The notes under the pieces: generated by a model
What the model was told of the DNA's origin: nothing
The model's input: the letters and a program-made list of their open reading frames with translations, nothing else
Database searches by the model: none
Part shown: piece by piece, positions 41,141 to 54,027 of the stretch
Layout of the letters: each line of letters begins with the position of its first letter
Numbering within the stretch: position 1 is the stretch's first letter
Assembly (NCBI GenBank): GCA_020310875.1
Contig: MU260072.1
Span: forward strand, 415,001 to 479,000
Source of the DNA: Ceratopteris richardii
Taxonomy: Eukaryota; Streptophyta; Polypodiopsida; Polypodiales; Pteridaceae
Direction of reading: 5' to 3'
DNA length: 64,000 bases
Position numbers and translations under genes: made by a program

Positions 41141-42029
41141 CAGTTTGAATAATATGCAATAGAATCAAATCCAGCCGATCGCCCCCACATTGCTTCCATT
41201 AACCAGAAAAACCTTACAACATTTGCACGACACCCTTTTAGTGTGCGACTTTCCTAATTACTATTAATCTTCTAAATAATATTCCGGCGGCCTGACAGCA
41301 TCAAGGAGTGAGAAAGTGAGCTGCACAACTAGGGCTAAGATACATATGATAGTTCAAGTCAAGTCACAACAACTATGTGTTCACCAATGAGTCGACAAGC
41401 CAAGAAAAAGGGGATATATGAAAAAAGCATACACAAAGAAGATATGGAGGGGTAGATAGACAAAGAGACATATATAGATAGACATATAACATAGAGAGAT
41501 AGATAAGAGTGTGCAAAGTGTGAACAGTGTGCAAAGTGTGCACAATGTGCAGAGACTCTCCAACAAACGAGGGAGAGTTTGAGAGCCAAGAATTAGTGAA
41601 GAGAATGTTGTATGCTTTCTAGTGAATTAAGGTTCAACTTCATTCCATGAAGAAGGCAATCAAGGTGTGGCTATAGTACTACCAAGGAGTTCTTGTAGAC
41701 CAAGAGTAGAAATGATCAAGACTTGAGCCTTATTAGGGGCTTGATTGCAAGGTTGTAGAGGAGCAAACCACTTGGTTAAGGTGAAGAAGCATCATAGAGG
41801 CTCACTACACAAGTACAAGAAGTACTCGATTGTACTTATGTGTACATTTTGTCTTAAAAGTGTTATGCACAGTGAGTACTTTTGTGTTCTTTTTGAAAAA
41901 AAAAGTTATTTTAAACTTAAATCTTAATCAAGGCATAGAGAACTTCTTGGTGCAACCTATCTTTTTCCTTCTTCTCTACTCCTCTCCTACAAATACTCAA
42001 GCTCCTTTAGGTAAAGAATTCCCACAACA
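41141..42029 (+). mobile_element. probable 5' LTR of a further LTR retrotransposon
   Basis: Evidence is the primer-site-like block right after an ...cccacaaca end at 42029, and TATA-like gacatatatagatag near 41467. The left LTR edge cannot be placed because no partner copy is in the window; 41141 is only the limit set by element X. No coding content. Confidence 0.4.
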
Positions 42030-42032
42030 AAA

Positions 42033-42052
42033 TTTGGCATGCCTGGTGGGAC
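42033..42052 (+). other. candidate primer binding site
   Basis: tttggcatgcctggtgggac lies four bases after a CA-ending putative LTR. Plant gypsy elements often show TTGGC-type primer sites here. I could not assign the tRNA. Confidence 0.4.
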
Positions 42053-42059
42053 AAGGCAA

Positions 42060-42775
42060 CTCCAGCATAGGGGAAAAAGGCCAATCACAATTTTCAAATG
42101 GAGAAGAAGAAAGAGAAAAAGGTGCTGACACAAAAATATGAAGAGGTAACTCTTTTTCTCTTGGAGTTCATCTTAAGCTCAAGGAAGAGGAGCTCATGAC
42201 CATAACCCATTCTCAAACTTCAAGCAACAAAATATCTTTCAAAACCACAAGAAGAAAAGTTTCTAATAGGGCACCTAGTCCCCCTTCCTTGGCACCATCA
42301 GTACGAAAATGGTTGCCCAAACAGAACTCGAAACTTTACTCTCTCTTGATTAAGCATAAATTTCCCCTCCTTTAGGGCTTTAGTACATGAAGACCATGAG
42401 AAGCAAGCCATGATCATTTCAATCGTTTTATATTTATGCAAAACAAGGAGATTAATGGGGAGAGAAGATGCATTTTTACACTGTTCTCGAAAACAACTAG
42501 AAGGGTTGGTAGACGATTGGTTTAGTTAATTTTTTGACAACCATTCTACGATTAGGGACCTAATGAAGGATGCTTTTAACGTGAAATTCCAATGGGAAAA
42601 TACCACCAAAAACAGTATTGAAGAATTTGAGAACTTAAGATTGAGTGTTGGAGATACATTTCCTAAAATTTTCACCACAACCAAAGAACGTATGGTCAAA
42701 TTACCACTCAACTATAAACATATCTTTGGGTCCACATCAAAAATTTATCTCATCAAAGATTACATCTCTACTTAG
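42060..42775 (+). pseudogene. gag-like region of the element starting near 41.1 kb
   Basis: Stop-ridden plus-strand reading with QLEGLVDDWF followed by the open frame 42563-42775 (MKDAFNVKFQWENTTKNSIE, EFENLRLSVGDTFPKI). The alternation of Trp/Phe and acidic residues is compatible with a gag capsid fragment, but the match is weak. It ends where a minus-strand copia remnant begins. Confidence 0.3.
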
Positions 42776-42789
42776 TATCCACTCTTTGA

Positions 42790-44750
42790 TTACTATATTG
42801 TAACATCCATAACCTTTTCATTCATCTAAGTAACCAAAAAATATACATTTATTAGGATTTGGATGAAATTTAAATCTTAATTGACTTGGTTTATGCGCAT
42901 AATAAATATTTTCAAATAATTTAATGTGACTATAGGCTTGTGATTCACTAATATTTCATAAGGTCTCACATCATGTACCATTCCTTTCATAGCTCCATCT
43001 ATGGCATGCACATCTTTTATCGAATAACTATATAGCATATGGTTTTCTTCTAACATGAATCTCACAACCTCTTTAATAATAAGATGTCTTCTCTCTACAG
43101 AACCATTGTTTTTGTGATTTTAATATGCATTTTAGTGAGGTACTTATCATTTTTAGTGAGGTACTAATCAGAATCTCTTGACATAAATTTCCTCCTAAAT
43201 CACATACTTGAACTTAATAAAACGCTCAAAGACTTCGCTTTTATGTTTCAAGCAATATATCCATGTATATGTGATGAGTCATCAATAAATATAATAAGCA
43301 AGAGTGACTAGCTAACTGACTTGGTTCTTCTAGAACGAACTAATTCATTGTGAATCAATTCCAAACATCTTCTATACATTTCTCCCTTGGAAAACTTCAT
43401 CTTTTTATGTTGATCAGATAGACATTCTTCACAATTCTTTAAAAAAAACAAGTGAGAAAAACCTCATAAAACCAGGTATATGTGTGTGCTTCTCAATAGA
43501 TTTTATTTTGCATAAATTTATGTGACCAATTCTCTTATGTCATGACTCAACTATATCTGAATATGAAGTATTCTCTCAGAACAATACCAAGTAACTTTTT
43601 TCTTTCACCATGCTTCAAGCCATGAATAAGAAAACCATATTTTTATTCAAAGTTACATAGATGTCATAATGAGAGAGTTGATAAAAAAAAATGAGATGTT
43701 TCCTAATGCTTGACACATGTAAAATATCAATTAGGTTATTTTGGACACTAGTTTCTTACATAATTATTCCGATATCAATATCATTGATAAGATGTAGAAT
43801 CTCATCTATAGTTACAACATATTCTTTTATTTTTTGGGGCTCCGGCTTCACCTCGAGCCACTCACCAAAACTTATCATATGATTTGTAGAGCCTGAATCT
43901 ATGTATTACATTATATTATTTCTAGTTTTACATACATTATCGATCATTACTTCTACAGAAAACATGTTATCTTTGTAATTATCACTATATGAGCTCCTTG
44001 TAAAAAAAATACCATGTGTTGGATATTGATATCGACCTCTCATCTTTGATTATTTTGCTTATGGTAGTAGTCACTCTCAAAGTGTTCATACTTTCCACAA
44101 TGACAAAAATCTCCATGTCCTTATGATCTATCTCTATCTGTAAAATTTAACCTACCGCTTCCTCGTGACATGTCAAAAGGTTTTTTTACTTATAGAGGGT
44201 GATGTTCCATAATTATCACCTCGAACTCTTTTGAAACAATGATTGGTCCCTTGAACTACCATTACTTGATATATTCAAGCCAAGCTTAACTTCTCCAACT
44301 AGCAACAAGCTCATTAAGGCTTCAAATTATATCCTTAAAATGGATTTAAAATCTTCTATTACGACCCAGAGATATTGAGAATGAATAAAACAAAATCATC
44401 ATTGGATAATCTATAATTTAAAGATGCTAAATTATTGGTGACCTTTCTTATCTTTGTTATGTAACCTATGATAGAACTATTATTCACTATATACAATGCA
44501 AGTTTTTGTTTTAATTCAAATATTATTGCCTCCTTGGATATGCCATAAATTTAATGAATAATTTCTTAAGATTCGTGTACAGAATCAAACTTTTTCATGT
44601 ACATATTCAATATTTAATGAAGCACTTTTCTAAACTTCCCAGATCAATGTCTCATATTTCTTCTCGTGAGCAACAATTGGATTTTCAGGCCACTCTTGAA
44701 ATTTATCTTCTCCACTTATCAAGCCCTAGAGGTCTTTTCCCATAAGAAAA
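42790..44750 (-). pseudogene. decayed Ty1/copia element: gag knuckle and integrase region
   Basis: On the minus strand a degenerate zinc knuckle CHCGKYEHFESDYYHK lies at about 44055-44115. Integrase-like pieces follow: KNCEECLSDQHKKMKFSKGE near 43420, IIFIDDSSHIYMDILL near 43280, and the later KPYAI, PSQLRFKFHPNPNKCIFFGY near 42840. This is copia gag-to-integrase order, heavily broken. The frame 42877-43065 is a fragment of it. RT is not seen. Confidence 0.6.
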
Positions 44751-45239
44751 CTTTCCATGTAATAGGATCAAATATGATATCTATCCTTGTTTGTGTTACA
44801 TTATCATTCATACTTAAGACTTAGCAACTTCTCAACTATGGCAAATCTATGAAAAACTTTATTAAAAATTCGAAGTTTTTCTTATTATGATTAACAATAA
44901 GCTTCCTTTTTGAATACTATCAAGGTATACCTTGTCGTCCAATCCACTTCATGTGTCATCTACATCCTAATATTCTCACTTTAGTGACTTTTGTAGAGAT
45001 TTTTATAGAGTCTTCTAGATAAAAGGTAAACCATTAAATATGTATTGCCAAAATCCAACTTTGCGTAAAAGCATCGTAATTATATCATAACTTTTGCAAA
45101 TATCTTTGACATGAGGTTTGAAATCCATACAATATCACAAGGTCTTTGAACAGCCTTCTCTTGGGTCATCCACCTATATCATCAAAGAAATCTCCAAACG
45201 AGCAAATATCCACTAAAAATCTCTCCAACAATCCTTTTT

Positions 45240-45490
45240 TGTTATCATCATAGAGTGTTTTTTCTTGAGAGATAAAAGATTAAAAAGCAAATGAGCCCCC
45301 ATGAAAGAGATGAAAGGGTTATCAACCTTCTTTGTAATGTCTTCTACGAAGTTTTAAGCAACCCTTGCTTTGTGAGATTGAGTGGGTCCCATGGGTGTTA
45401 GGCCTGTTCACTTGTATAGTTGTTCTTTTTATTAATTAAAATTTGGGAGAGTAGGGTATTGCAGAACTTCCTTTTGGAAAAGAAAAAAGA
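45240..45490 (+). mobile_element. 5'-truncated LINE 3' end
   Basis: ttatcaaccttctttgtaatg, ccttgctttgtgagattgagtgg, and gggagagtagggtattgcag reproduce in order the 3' UTR of the LINE at 16057-16278, ending in an A-rich run at 45477-45490. Only the last 0.2-0.25 kb is present, as expected for incomplete target-primed reverse transcription. Confidence 0.8.
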
Positions 45491-45761
45491 TATCAGTGTG
45501 GTCCTCTTTATATTTTCTGCGATTAACCAGTGATTTTTCAGCTCATTTCCGTTATCAACTGATGATCACTGAGCTCGAAGAATCAATAGAGTTTGAATTC
45601 GGGGTTGTTTGAGCAATCTTTCCATGGTCCTCGTTGTTCCCTCGAGAGCCCGGACCTGTGCAATAAGTCGAGTCGAGCAATATTACACCTTTCACGGTTA
45701 CTAGATGTTTCGATGATTCCGCTGAGAAGGTTCTTTTGAATCGACGACATGAAGTGCGTTG

Positions 45762-45774
45762 GCTCTGATACCAG
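45762..45774 (-). other. candidate primer binding site (initiator Met tRNA type)
   Basis: In minus sense TGGTATCAGAGCC, a perfect start of the copia primer site complementary to initiator tRNA-Met. The LTR would lie above (from 45779 upward, ending in ...aaaca in minus sense). It may belong to the decayed copia at 42.8-44.8 kb, with the LINE tail inserted between. Confidence 0.55.
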
Positions 45775-45919
45775 AACTGTTTAGTGCGCACGGTGATGGA
45801 GATACACATAGCTATGGCGATGGCATTTGCATGCATTTCATGTGGTGAAACAGACATCTACTACATGTTTATATGGTAATGATAACATATACAATGGCTT
45901 TTACTTTTACAATGCCTCG

Positions 45920-45921
<2 letters not shown>

Positions 45922-45980
<59 letters not shown>
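45922..45980. repeat. (AG)n microsatellite
   Basis: About 29 uninterrupted AG units. Confidence 0.97.
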
Positions 45981-45982
<2 letters not shown>

Positions 45983-46228
45983 CGCTTATAAGAATTTTTA
46001 CACAGAAAGTAATGGAACTCCCAATCAACGTTGCATGTCGTAAGGCCTGTGGAAGCTCTACCAGATCGGTTTAGTAAAGCATTGGACATAGCAGGAACTA
46101 AGCTTTTACAGCTCAATATGCGAAATGCTTCACGACCATGACATCAAGAAGCAATGGATGCAAGATTCAGATAGCTGATAAGTGGCTTCAGCACAGTCGA
46201 GGATCTATGAGAGAAGTTATATGTGATA

Positions 46229-46392
<164 letters not shown>

Positions 46393-46509
46393 AATATTTT
46401 AGTCCTTCTGATGTGGCTTGAGTCTACAGAGAGGTCATATTGGTTCTGATATCTACATTGTAAGGATTCTTGTTTTTCAACTTGAAAACACCTTTAAAAA
46501 TGATACCGC

Positions 46510-46690
46510 GTTTTTTTTTTCTTTTTTCTTTTTTTGAGAGTACAATAAATTGGAAACACATTCACACCCGACCTTGTAAGGTAGAGGCACACATCTTTGA
46601 CGGATTCAAGATATGTCCAGCCAAGACGTGAATTTAGGTTTACTTCCCAAAGATTCAAGGCGTCAAACCACTAGGCTATGTGGGCTTGGA
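46510..46690 (-). mobile_element. candidate SINE (tRNA-derived)
   Basis: In minus sense the unit opens gcccacatagcctagtgg, whose tagcctagtgg fits the tRNA A box (TRGYNNAGYGG). A weaker B-box-like aaattcacgtc lies about 45 bp on, and the unit ends in an A-rich tail (aaaaaaagaaaaaag) near 46510. Length of about 175 bp fits plant SINEs. No target duplication was confirmed. Confidence 0.5.
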
Positions 46691-46699
46691 TGAAGCATT

Positions 46700-48060
46700 T
46701 CTTTTGTTGCTTGGCAAACTGGAAAGAAAAGATGAGCAATGGAAGATAACATGGAAACAGAAAAGATAAACGTCACATGAAAGCCATTGGAAAGGGATCT
46801 GTGAGACATGCACCGAAGCAGAAGACACATAAAGTGCATTCGAATACAGTTCTCTTCCATGAACTCTTTTATGGTCTAAAAATCTTGAATAAAGTGATTC
46901 CAAAGTCTGATAAAGTGATCCTTATCTGCTCAAAGAGATCCCACCAGCCACCTACTGTAGGTGCAAATGACATGGTTTGTCCTGCCTGTATACATATAGA
47001 ATAACCACGTAATACAGCATTGCACAAGCGTAAATAGAGGAACACGGAGACGTAACAAGGAAGAAGATAGAGAGAGGAGACACAGTATCAGCCACACTCT
47101 GCATGGGAGAGAGAGAATATCTCAAAGAAAGAGACATGGTGTCTTGTGGTTGCCGAACGTGGGCAAATGGAAAAAGAAGACATGCATGCATGATCGCAAT
47201 GATGAGAGAGAGAGAGAGAGAGAGAGCAGGTGACATTGCGCGTTTTGCACATATAAAGACAAAAAATAGACTATCAAATGTGAAATTATAGAAATCAAAT
47301 GCTCGACTGTACTAATAATCTGAACAAGGACCTATATTTGACGGGCAAGACAAAATGTCATAGGACATGTAAAAACATTTTTTTTCCTGAGCAAACAGTA
47401 AAGAGTAAAATGTTTCTTCTACCTTTCATATGAGAAATTTTGATATGTCTATAAAGGGATATACATCTAGCATGCATATAAATGTATATATGTATATAAA
47501 TGAACTTACACATGTGTGAGAGTGTGTGTGTGTGAACTTACCAATCTCAACTTGTGATTTCAGAGAAAGTCTCAAAAAATACATGCTTTTGACAGCCAAA
47601 ATGGCCTTGACAGGCAAAATGCTCATCAAATTCAGATCTTGGTCTAGACCAACTCAAAATTTCTGGCAGTGCAAACCAATGGAGTTAGCCACACATGTGG
47701 ACAGTTACTGCATGACATCAATAAACAAAAACTAGGAAGTCTTTAGATAAGTAAGCCTTCAGGAAGTTTTTATATCCCTCTATCTTTTTGTAACATACAA
47801 GGCTCTATAATTGCCAAGCCAAGTCATTTTCATTTTCCACAGTAATCATTCGATTTTTGAAGGTACAAGAAAGGCAAAACCCCCTTTTGTGAGAAAAAAA
47901 AAATATAGGTCCATCACTTCTGTTTTAACAAAAGCTGATATTATAATACAAAAAGAAAAATATAGATCCATCACTTCTGTTTTAATAAAAGCTGATATTA
48001 CAATAGAAGATAAGAAAAAAACATACAAGCAAGTCAAGAAGAGGAACAAAGCAGGTTGAA
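46700..48060. other. interval without supported genes
   Basis: Contains short GA runs (47204-47226) and a 40-bp imperfect tandem repeat at about 47900-48010 (ccatcacttctgtttt twice, with aaaagctgatatta). No coding motif or RNA gene was recognised. Confidence 0.55.
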
Positions 48061-48089
48061 AAACCTCCCGTCCTCTCCAAGGAGGACCC

Positions 48090-49020
48090 ACTCCATCTAC
48101 ATCTTGCTTTTCTTGATTCAAAAATCAATGAGTGTATAAATAGAAAGTAATCTTCTTAGTCTTTATTCTCTTTCCTAAACTACTCAAGGAACTTCCAAGA
48201 AAGAGACCTACGGGAACTCCCAAAGTTTTCCCAACAATGTTGGTAATAGACTTTCTAGAGAGATTCATTGCTGATTGCATTATAAAGGGCATCGAGCAGC
48301 CCATCCTTTCCTCAGGGATCGATTGCTACCAAGAGATCTTTAAATCCAACTTGAGAGATCTCTCTAGAGAGCACCAAATCATGTGTTACTCTTGGGATAG
48401 TTGTAGAAAAGGTGACCTAAGTCTACTTCTTCTGAATAATGTCTTCTGCACCAAGGAGGGAAGCCAAGCACCTTGTGGGCCCTCACATTGGTCCGAAAGC
48501 CTTTGTAGAGGATTAACCAAATAAGAATCCCCCTTTTGTTCTCTATTAAAGAATGCAACAGCATGGCAAACTTGAGCTCCCATCTAACCCAAGGCCAATC
48601 AAACCCTAACATTGATTGAGGACGAGGGAGGGATTACAAATTCTTTGGATTATCAGGATGTATTCTAGCTAGTTGTTGCTATCCCACAAAAGGCCTTTGG
48701 TATGGGGACGACTTCTAAATTGAAGAAGATGTAGGTTCCCTTTTCTCCATTCTTTTTGATAACACACCAATCATTTTAGTCTAGTTTAAGGCCACTATCC
48801 AAATCTTCAGATCTGATCCATTGATTATTGTTGTTATCCTATGTGAGCTTGCAAGCGAGAGAACCCTTGAATCTATAAAAGCTATTTGGTCCATAACTCA
48901 TATGGGCTATTCCAAGCCTAAAACATCCACTTAGCTATCATTTTATGAGCCATTGCAAACACATTGGTGGTCCTTAGACCTCCCTTTCCTTAGGAAAGCA
49001 TGCTATAGACCCCCTAGTAC
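48090..49020 (-). pseudogene. LINE remnant: end of RT region and zf-RVT
   Basis: In minus sense, 48990-48860 aligns with the LINE segment around 14900 (gttgcatggctaac counterpart; KMIAKWMF, AWN). 48612-48379 reads FDWPWVRWELKFAMLLHSLI, ILIWLILYKGFRTN, VLGFPPWCRRHYSEEVDLGH, LFYNYPKS, which matches the zf-RVT domain at 15560-15760. Many stops. Probably the same family as the LINE at 10.7-16.3 kb. Confidence 0.7.
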
Positions 49021-49049
49021 AAAGCTCAACTAGCTTCTAGTGGTTCATG

Positions 49050-51950
49050 TCAACATAATTGTCGATCCAAGTTTGTTTACCCTTTTCAAGTGTGAAGACA
49101 TGCCAACACGAAGTAATGGAATGCAAGCAAAGGTGCTTGGAAGAAGATCATTCCCACACATGCACAAAGAGTAGTAGACACACATCTAGTGCACATGACT
49201 TGACACTTTCTATAGGTGGAGGTTGGCTTGGGACACTCCAAGAACATGATGAAAGCTCCAAATGAAGGAGAAGATGGAAGAAAAGAGCCCAAGAAGCAAG
49301 ATGCATGAAAATTTGCTAGCTTGCATTCCAAAAAGTACTCTAAAATACGCTTAAATTGGCATGGTTTGCCTCTTTTGGCCCATACTTCTTTCACTCAAGC
49401 TTCTTAATTTTGTGGCATTTTCCAAGAGATTTGGCATGAACTTCATGGCCCAATTTGAGAAAATTTTTGGACCCCTTAAGCCTTGAAGTCCTTACTTTGT
49501 GTCTTTTCTTCATCTACTTCTCGACAACTACTCCTCCCTCCAAAGACTATCATCCTCGATAGGCATTAGTAGGGCCTTCTAGGGGAACACCTCATTGATA
49601 GTTTTGTGGGTAGATTGATCACAATGGGTGTGCTTCCTAGCTAAAAACATCAAATGATCATTCTGCTAGACTCCATGGACACAAGAGGTGAGAAGAATAA
49701 TTTCTAACTATTTAAGCTCGATAAAAATTGCATTTAGTCTAGTTGTGGGTGTTTGATGGTATTTTACAAAAGATCTCAAAGTCTTTCTCTACAAAGCCCA
49801 TATGGAATGCTTCCTCAAAAGCATATGGTTCCCATCTAGGGATTGGTAGTAGTTATAATATGTGACAAGGAAACTAAGCAATAGGGTTTAGGTAAAATCA
49901 AATAGTGGGGACACTGTTATTCATGATTTCCATACCTAGAGTTTCAAGAATGCAGCATCTTTGCCAAGTCATCTTGGCCGCAAAGATGTCTTTCCTCCTC
50001 AAGTATTTTACATGATCACAAGTCAACACACAAGTATCATTTACATCTATATGAATCTTTGACTTGATACACTCTAGGAGCTTTGCTTTAATGTGATTGT
50101 ACATTGGTGAACATGACCGTACTAGATTCTAATTATATATTTTTCCCATTATCTTGATGAGTTGAGGAAGTTGTTTTCCAAGCAGAGTTTGTGTTGGATT
50201 TTCCTCATATTGTTTGTATAGTGGCCCTTCTACATACTCATGTTGCTTTTGGCCATATGATAGATACCTATTCTGATGTTTTCTTTGCCCTTATGGATTG
50301 TGAATTTGTGAATTTCTATTCATTCCTTGGTAATATTATAGTTGTTTATGCTAGGATTTTTGAGGATTATGATATGTGTGAGGCCTTTGATTGAACAAAC
50401 GCTGACATATATCTTCTCAATGGTAATAACAATCAAGAGGGATATCAAAGGTCATTTTTCTATTTTATGTCACATCAGGGAGACTTATTTTGCTACTGAA
50501 AAGGTCTATACCCTTGGTCTTGTCTTGGACAAGTCATCCCTAGTTAAATTTTGAATTTCCATTATTTTCATAAGGTGCTCTTACTTGGCAATCAGCGAAC
50601 CTAAGAGCAAGAGTTTCATTTCTAGGCACACCATTCATGAAGACAAATTGTCCTTGATATTGATACCTATCTTGGATATCTCAATAGAAGATCTAGAACT
50701 CTCTCTTTATTGGATCCTCATAGATTGCCATAATTAAAACTTGTGATGATCTTAATTCACAAACCTTAAGGAATGATGCACCCAATGTATTGATTCAAGT
50801 ATAGTCTAGAATATCTCCTTATTAATTGAATATTAAACTTCAATTGTAGAGGACTCCAATGAAATCTTGGTCAAGGATAGGGTTCCTACCATGCATATTT
50901 TTTCATGGTCATTGGACCCTAATGATTCAAGATGTATCGCTCTGAAGGCACTAGAACCACCGCTGGAATTTGCATTTTGATGCTTTAGGGCTTCATTTCG
51001 ATAGATATCCAACTTTTCAATATTTACATGAAAGACATATAGTGAGACTTTCTTATCTACGTAGGCATTGCCCTCTTTCTTTAGAGTAGGAGTATGACAC
51101 AAGATCGCCTTGGAATCTGAGTTTAGCCTCATGGATTCTTAAACATCTATGCTCCATGCCTATTTCTCAGTCAAATATGAGAGACACATTGTATTCTCCC
51201 TCAATCTTGAATAAGTCTCTCAAGTCTTTCTTGATTTTGTTCATGTTGATTGAGAATGAGATATCCTTAGACTCACTTTATGGCTTGGTAATAACCTAGG
51301 TATTCGGTTTGAAAATCCTACACTTTCCTTAGTTGAAGCCTTACTATCAATTAAACTCTTAGCTCAATTGATTCACTATTGTTCATCTTCTTCCTAAAAT
51401 AGTTCTAAATATCAAAAGGACATATGTCTCAATTTTTTTGCACACACTCATGAATGATTGTTACACATCAATGATTTCCACAATGAGTCATGCATAGGTT
51501 AATGCACAAACAATATTCTTTTCATTACTTCAGTCTAGATAAGATTCATAGAGAATAATTCAGATACATACCAGAATCTTATCCTAATAGCTCTCTCAAT
51601 GGAAACAACCCTCACCAAGACACCTTGGTGTAGACCTATAATCATTTTGCTTTTCTGTTACTCCACAAAAGACAAAGCTTTAATGCACAAACATATACAA
51701 GTACACTATTTTAATTGAACTCATTATATTCCTCTTGCTTGTCTACTCTTTAGGTTGTTAGATTACTAAGTGATCAAAACTTTTCTTTTTTCAAAGTACC
51801 AAGTATTTCCTTATCCCTTTTTATGATTTCCCTAGCCTGTGATCTAAATTGAATATCCAAGCTGATTATTTCCTAAGTTTTTGTATCTACTACTGGAATG
51901 GGAAGTGAATAGGCTCTTACTTACAAAAAATAATCCATTCACGAGAAAAG
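49050..51950. other. 2.9-kb interval without recognised features
   Basis: Several 60-100 codon frames exist on both strands (for example 50833-51132 minus), but none carries a motif I can name. It separates two LINE pieces in the same orientation and may be sequence inserted into one LINE. Confidence 0.5.
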
Positions 51951-51989
51951 CATTAGTATCATAGTAAAGAGGATGAGTACCATCTAGTT

Positions 51990-52830
51990 GTTGATGCATT
52001 GAGGGGAGAGCCCTCACACCTAACTACTCTCAATGTGGTTGTCAATCAAGCAACTAATGCCATCCATGATAATAGCGAATGACATTGGATCCAAAGAACA
52101 ACCCTACCTAATGGACCTCTTGGGAACAATACAAGAGGAGAGAGGGCCATTGATGTTGCTCTAAGCTAAGGCATTCCCCATCAAAGTTGAAATTTTCTTA
52201 ATAAACTTCAATCCAAATCCCAAATCGTTGAGGGATTGGAAGATGAAGTCCCAATCTAAAGTATCATACATTTTGTTAAATATCAATCTTAAAAAAGATA
52301 TGATTTTGATTTGAATCTTGAGCATATTCTAGGCCTTCCCATATGTCTATTGTGGACTATAAAATCAACCTCCCTTTGATGAAGGCTTTCTAATCGTCGA
52401 AAGAAGATTTGAAGCTAACAAGCAATGTGATTAGCGAAAGCTTTGACAATAACCTTATACCTATTCTAAAGCATGCTGATGGGTCTCTACTTTTTTTATG
52501 ATTTTCTTATTGTTTTTCTTATGCATCAACTTTATGAAACCCTCATTCAAGCATCTTGGGAGGGTTTTGAAGCTAAGGGCTTCGTAAAAAATCATTTGAA
52601 TGGGTCCCTATAGTGAGTCATGGAATGATTTGAAAGGTTCATTAGTAAGACCATTTAATCCCCACATTTTCCCTTTAGGGAGAGCTTTGATAGGGCTATC
52701 AAGATTACAATTTATATCTTGTGGCATCTTCTTGAGTCTAACTTTTATATGCATGCCATGTATTTTAAAGTAAGGACTTAGACCATAGTACAAAGATAAG
52801 AGGCTAGGTAACCTATTCATGATGGAATGC
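51990..52830 (-). pseudogene. LINE reverse transcriptase remnant
   Basis: In minus sense: SPIKALPKGKMWGLNGLTNE, PFKSFHDSL (frame 52608-52820), which corresponds to LPSGKSSGPDVLTNEFFKSF in the better LINE; then CLNEGFIKLMHKK near 52510, YDTLDWDFIFQSLNDLGFGL near 52250, and a decayed IRQGCPL equivalent near 52010. Multiple stops and frameshifts. The lower-coordinate continuation may be the piece at 48090-49020. Confidence 0.75.
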
Positions 52831-52879
52831 TCTTTTATTTAGGTGAGGTATATGAAAATTAATTTTTTGTACAGTAGTT

Positions 52880-53128
52880 CCATGTCTTAGAATTGGATAA
52901 ATGATATATTTCAGTAGTGATTTGTTGAATACACTAGGATCACCAGGGCACTTTTTTCCCCCTTTAGGAGGTTTTTTTCCTCTGAATTGTATATACACCT
53001 ATAACTCTAACAGGTTACTTATCTTTGTATATTCTCTTGGTAATACATTCAATATTGTATATTGTGCTCCAAGATTATTCTTCTTCCTTGTGTTGTTCAC
53101 ATGCTTTCGTAGACCTCAAACTCCAACA
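52880..53128 (+). mobile_element. 5' LTR (3' part) of the plus-strand Ty1/copia
   Basis: Ends ...ctccaaca at 53128, right before the primer site. It matches the minus-strand copy at about 17362-17585 (gcacttttttcc, tgtatatacacctataac, cttggtaatacattcaatat, tgtgctccaag). The left LTR boundary is not certain. Confidence 0.65.
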
Positions 53129-53130
53129 AT

Positions 53131-53145
53131 TGGTATCAAACCAAG
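53131..53145 (+). other. primer binding site of the plus-strand copia
   Basis: tggtatcaaaccaag, two bases after the LTR. It shares the first eight bases of the initiator tRNA-Met primer site common in copia elements. Confidence 0.7.
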
Positions 53146-53340
53146 TCGCCGCTTCATCTAGGGCATCATTGACACCCCTCCATTCACAGTCTCAAAATCA
53201 CAAGAAAATTGGTGAGCATACTCAAGCCAACTAGGAGTTCACAACAACTTTGCTTTGTGGTGTCAAAATCACAATCTTAGCTCGTTTCGACGTCTGAATG
53301 CATTATCGTAGTGCCTATGCAGGTATTTTAGACAGTATCC

Positions 53341-54003
53341 ATGGCGCAAAGCAGTGATGTATTTTGTATGTTAGGTATTGAGGATAAGTTGGATGGTAAC
53401 AATCACCCATTATGGGCATATATGATGCATCATGCATTGGTTGCAAGAGGACTGTGGAATTTTTTGCAGGGTGTTCAAAAATATCCTACTACGACTGTAA
53501 ATACTACTATTGAAGGTGATGCAGATGGCATTGAAGATGATGTTCTTCAGGTTCGTGTTTGTGTTGCGGTACCTCCTGCACCTACTATAGAGAAAATTAG
53601 ATGGGATGATAGAGATGTTCACTCACATGCATTGATAACCTTGTCTATCAAACATGCCATTATTTCTCACATTGACTCCTACAACATAGCAAAGGATGCT
53701 TGGGATACACTTACCACTTTATATCAGGCAAGGAATGGGGCTCATATTGTTTACCTCCAAAAATAGTTGGAGAGTGAGCACATGAATGAAGGAGATTCCA
53801 TAGATAGTTTTTTGACGAAGATCAAAGATTTGAAGGAGAAGTTGATATTTGCTGATGAAGTCTTGATTGACAGTTCACTTGTGCAGACTATTCTGAATGG
53901 TCTTCCATGTTCATATCAAAGTTTTGTTTTTACTCTTTGATTGATGATGAAAGGCAATCCAAATGCCTTAACATTTGAGGACTTAGTATCTATTCTATTG
54001 CAA
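53341..54003 (+). pseudogene. Ty1/copia gag
   Basis: The start MAQSSDVFCMLGIEDKLDGN is followed by NHPLWAYMMHHALVARGLWN, then HALITLSIKHAIISHIDSY and DAWDTLTTLYQARN; after a TAG at 53764 come SIDSFLTKIKDLKEKL and LVQTILNGLPCSYQSFVFTL. This is the UBN2-type gag of copia elements, which forms the particle. Stops at 53764 and 53938 break it. The expected zinc knuckle was not found and is replaced by the 181-bp repeat region. Confidence 0.88.
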
Positions 54004-54027
54004 AAATATTAGTCTAGGAAGAAGAGG

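Noticed and set aside
45754..45790. tRNA gene or host-gene fragment around ggctctgatacca
   Set aside because: No cloverleaf can be formed, and the block is the reverse complement of the common copia primer binding site.
49050..51950. Host gene candidates among short frames, for example 50191-50554 plus and 50833-51132 minus
   Set aside because: No recognisable domain, no splice-consistent structure I could support, and decayed LINE pieces on both sides.
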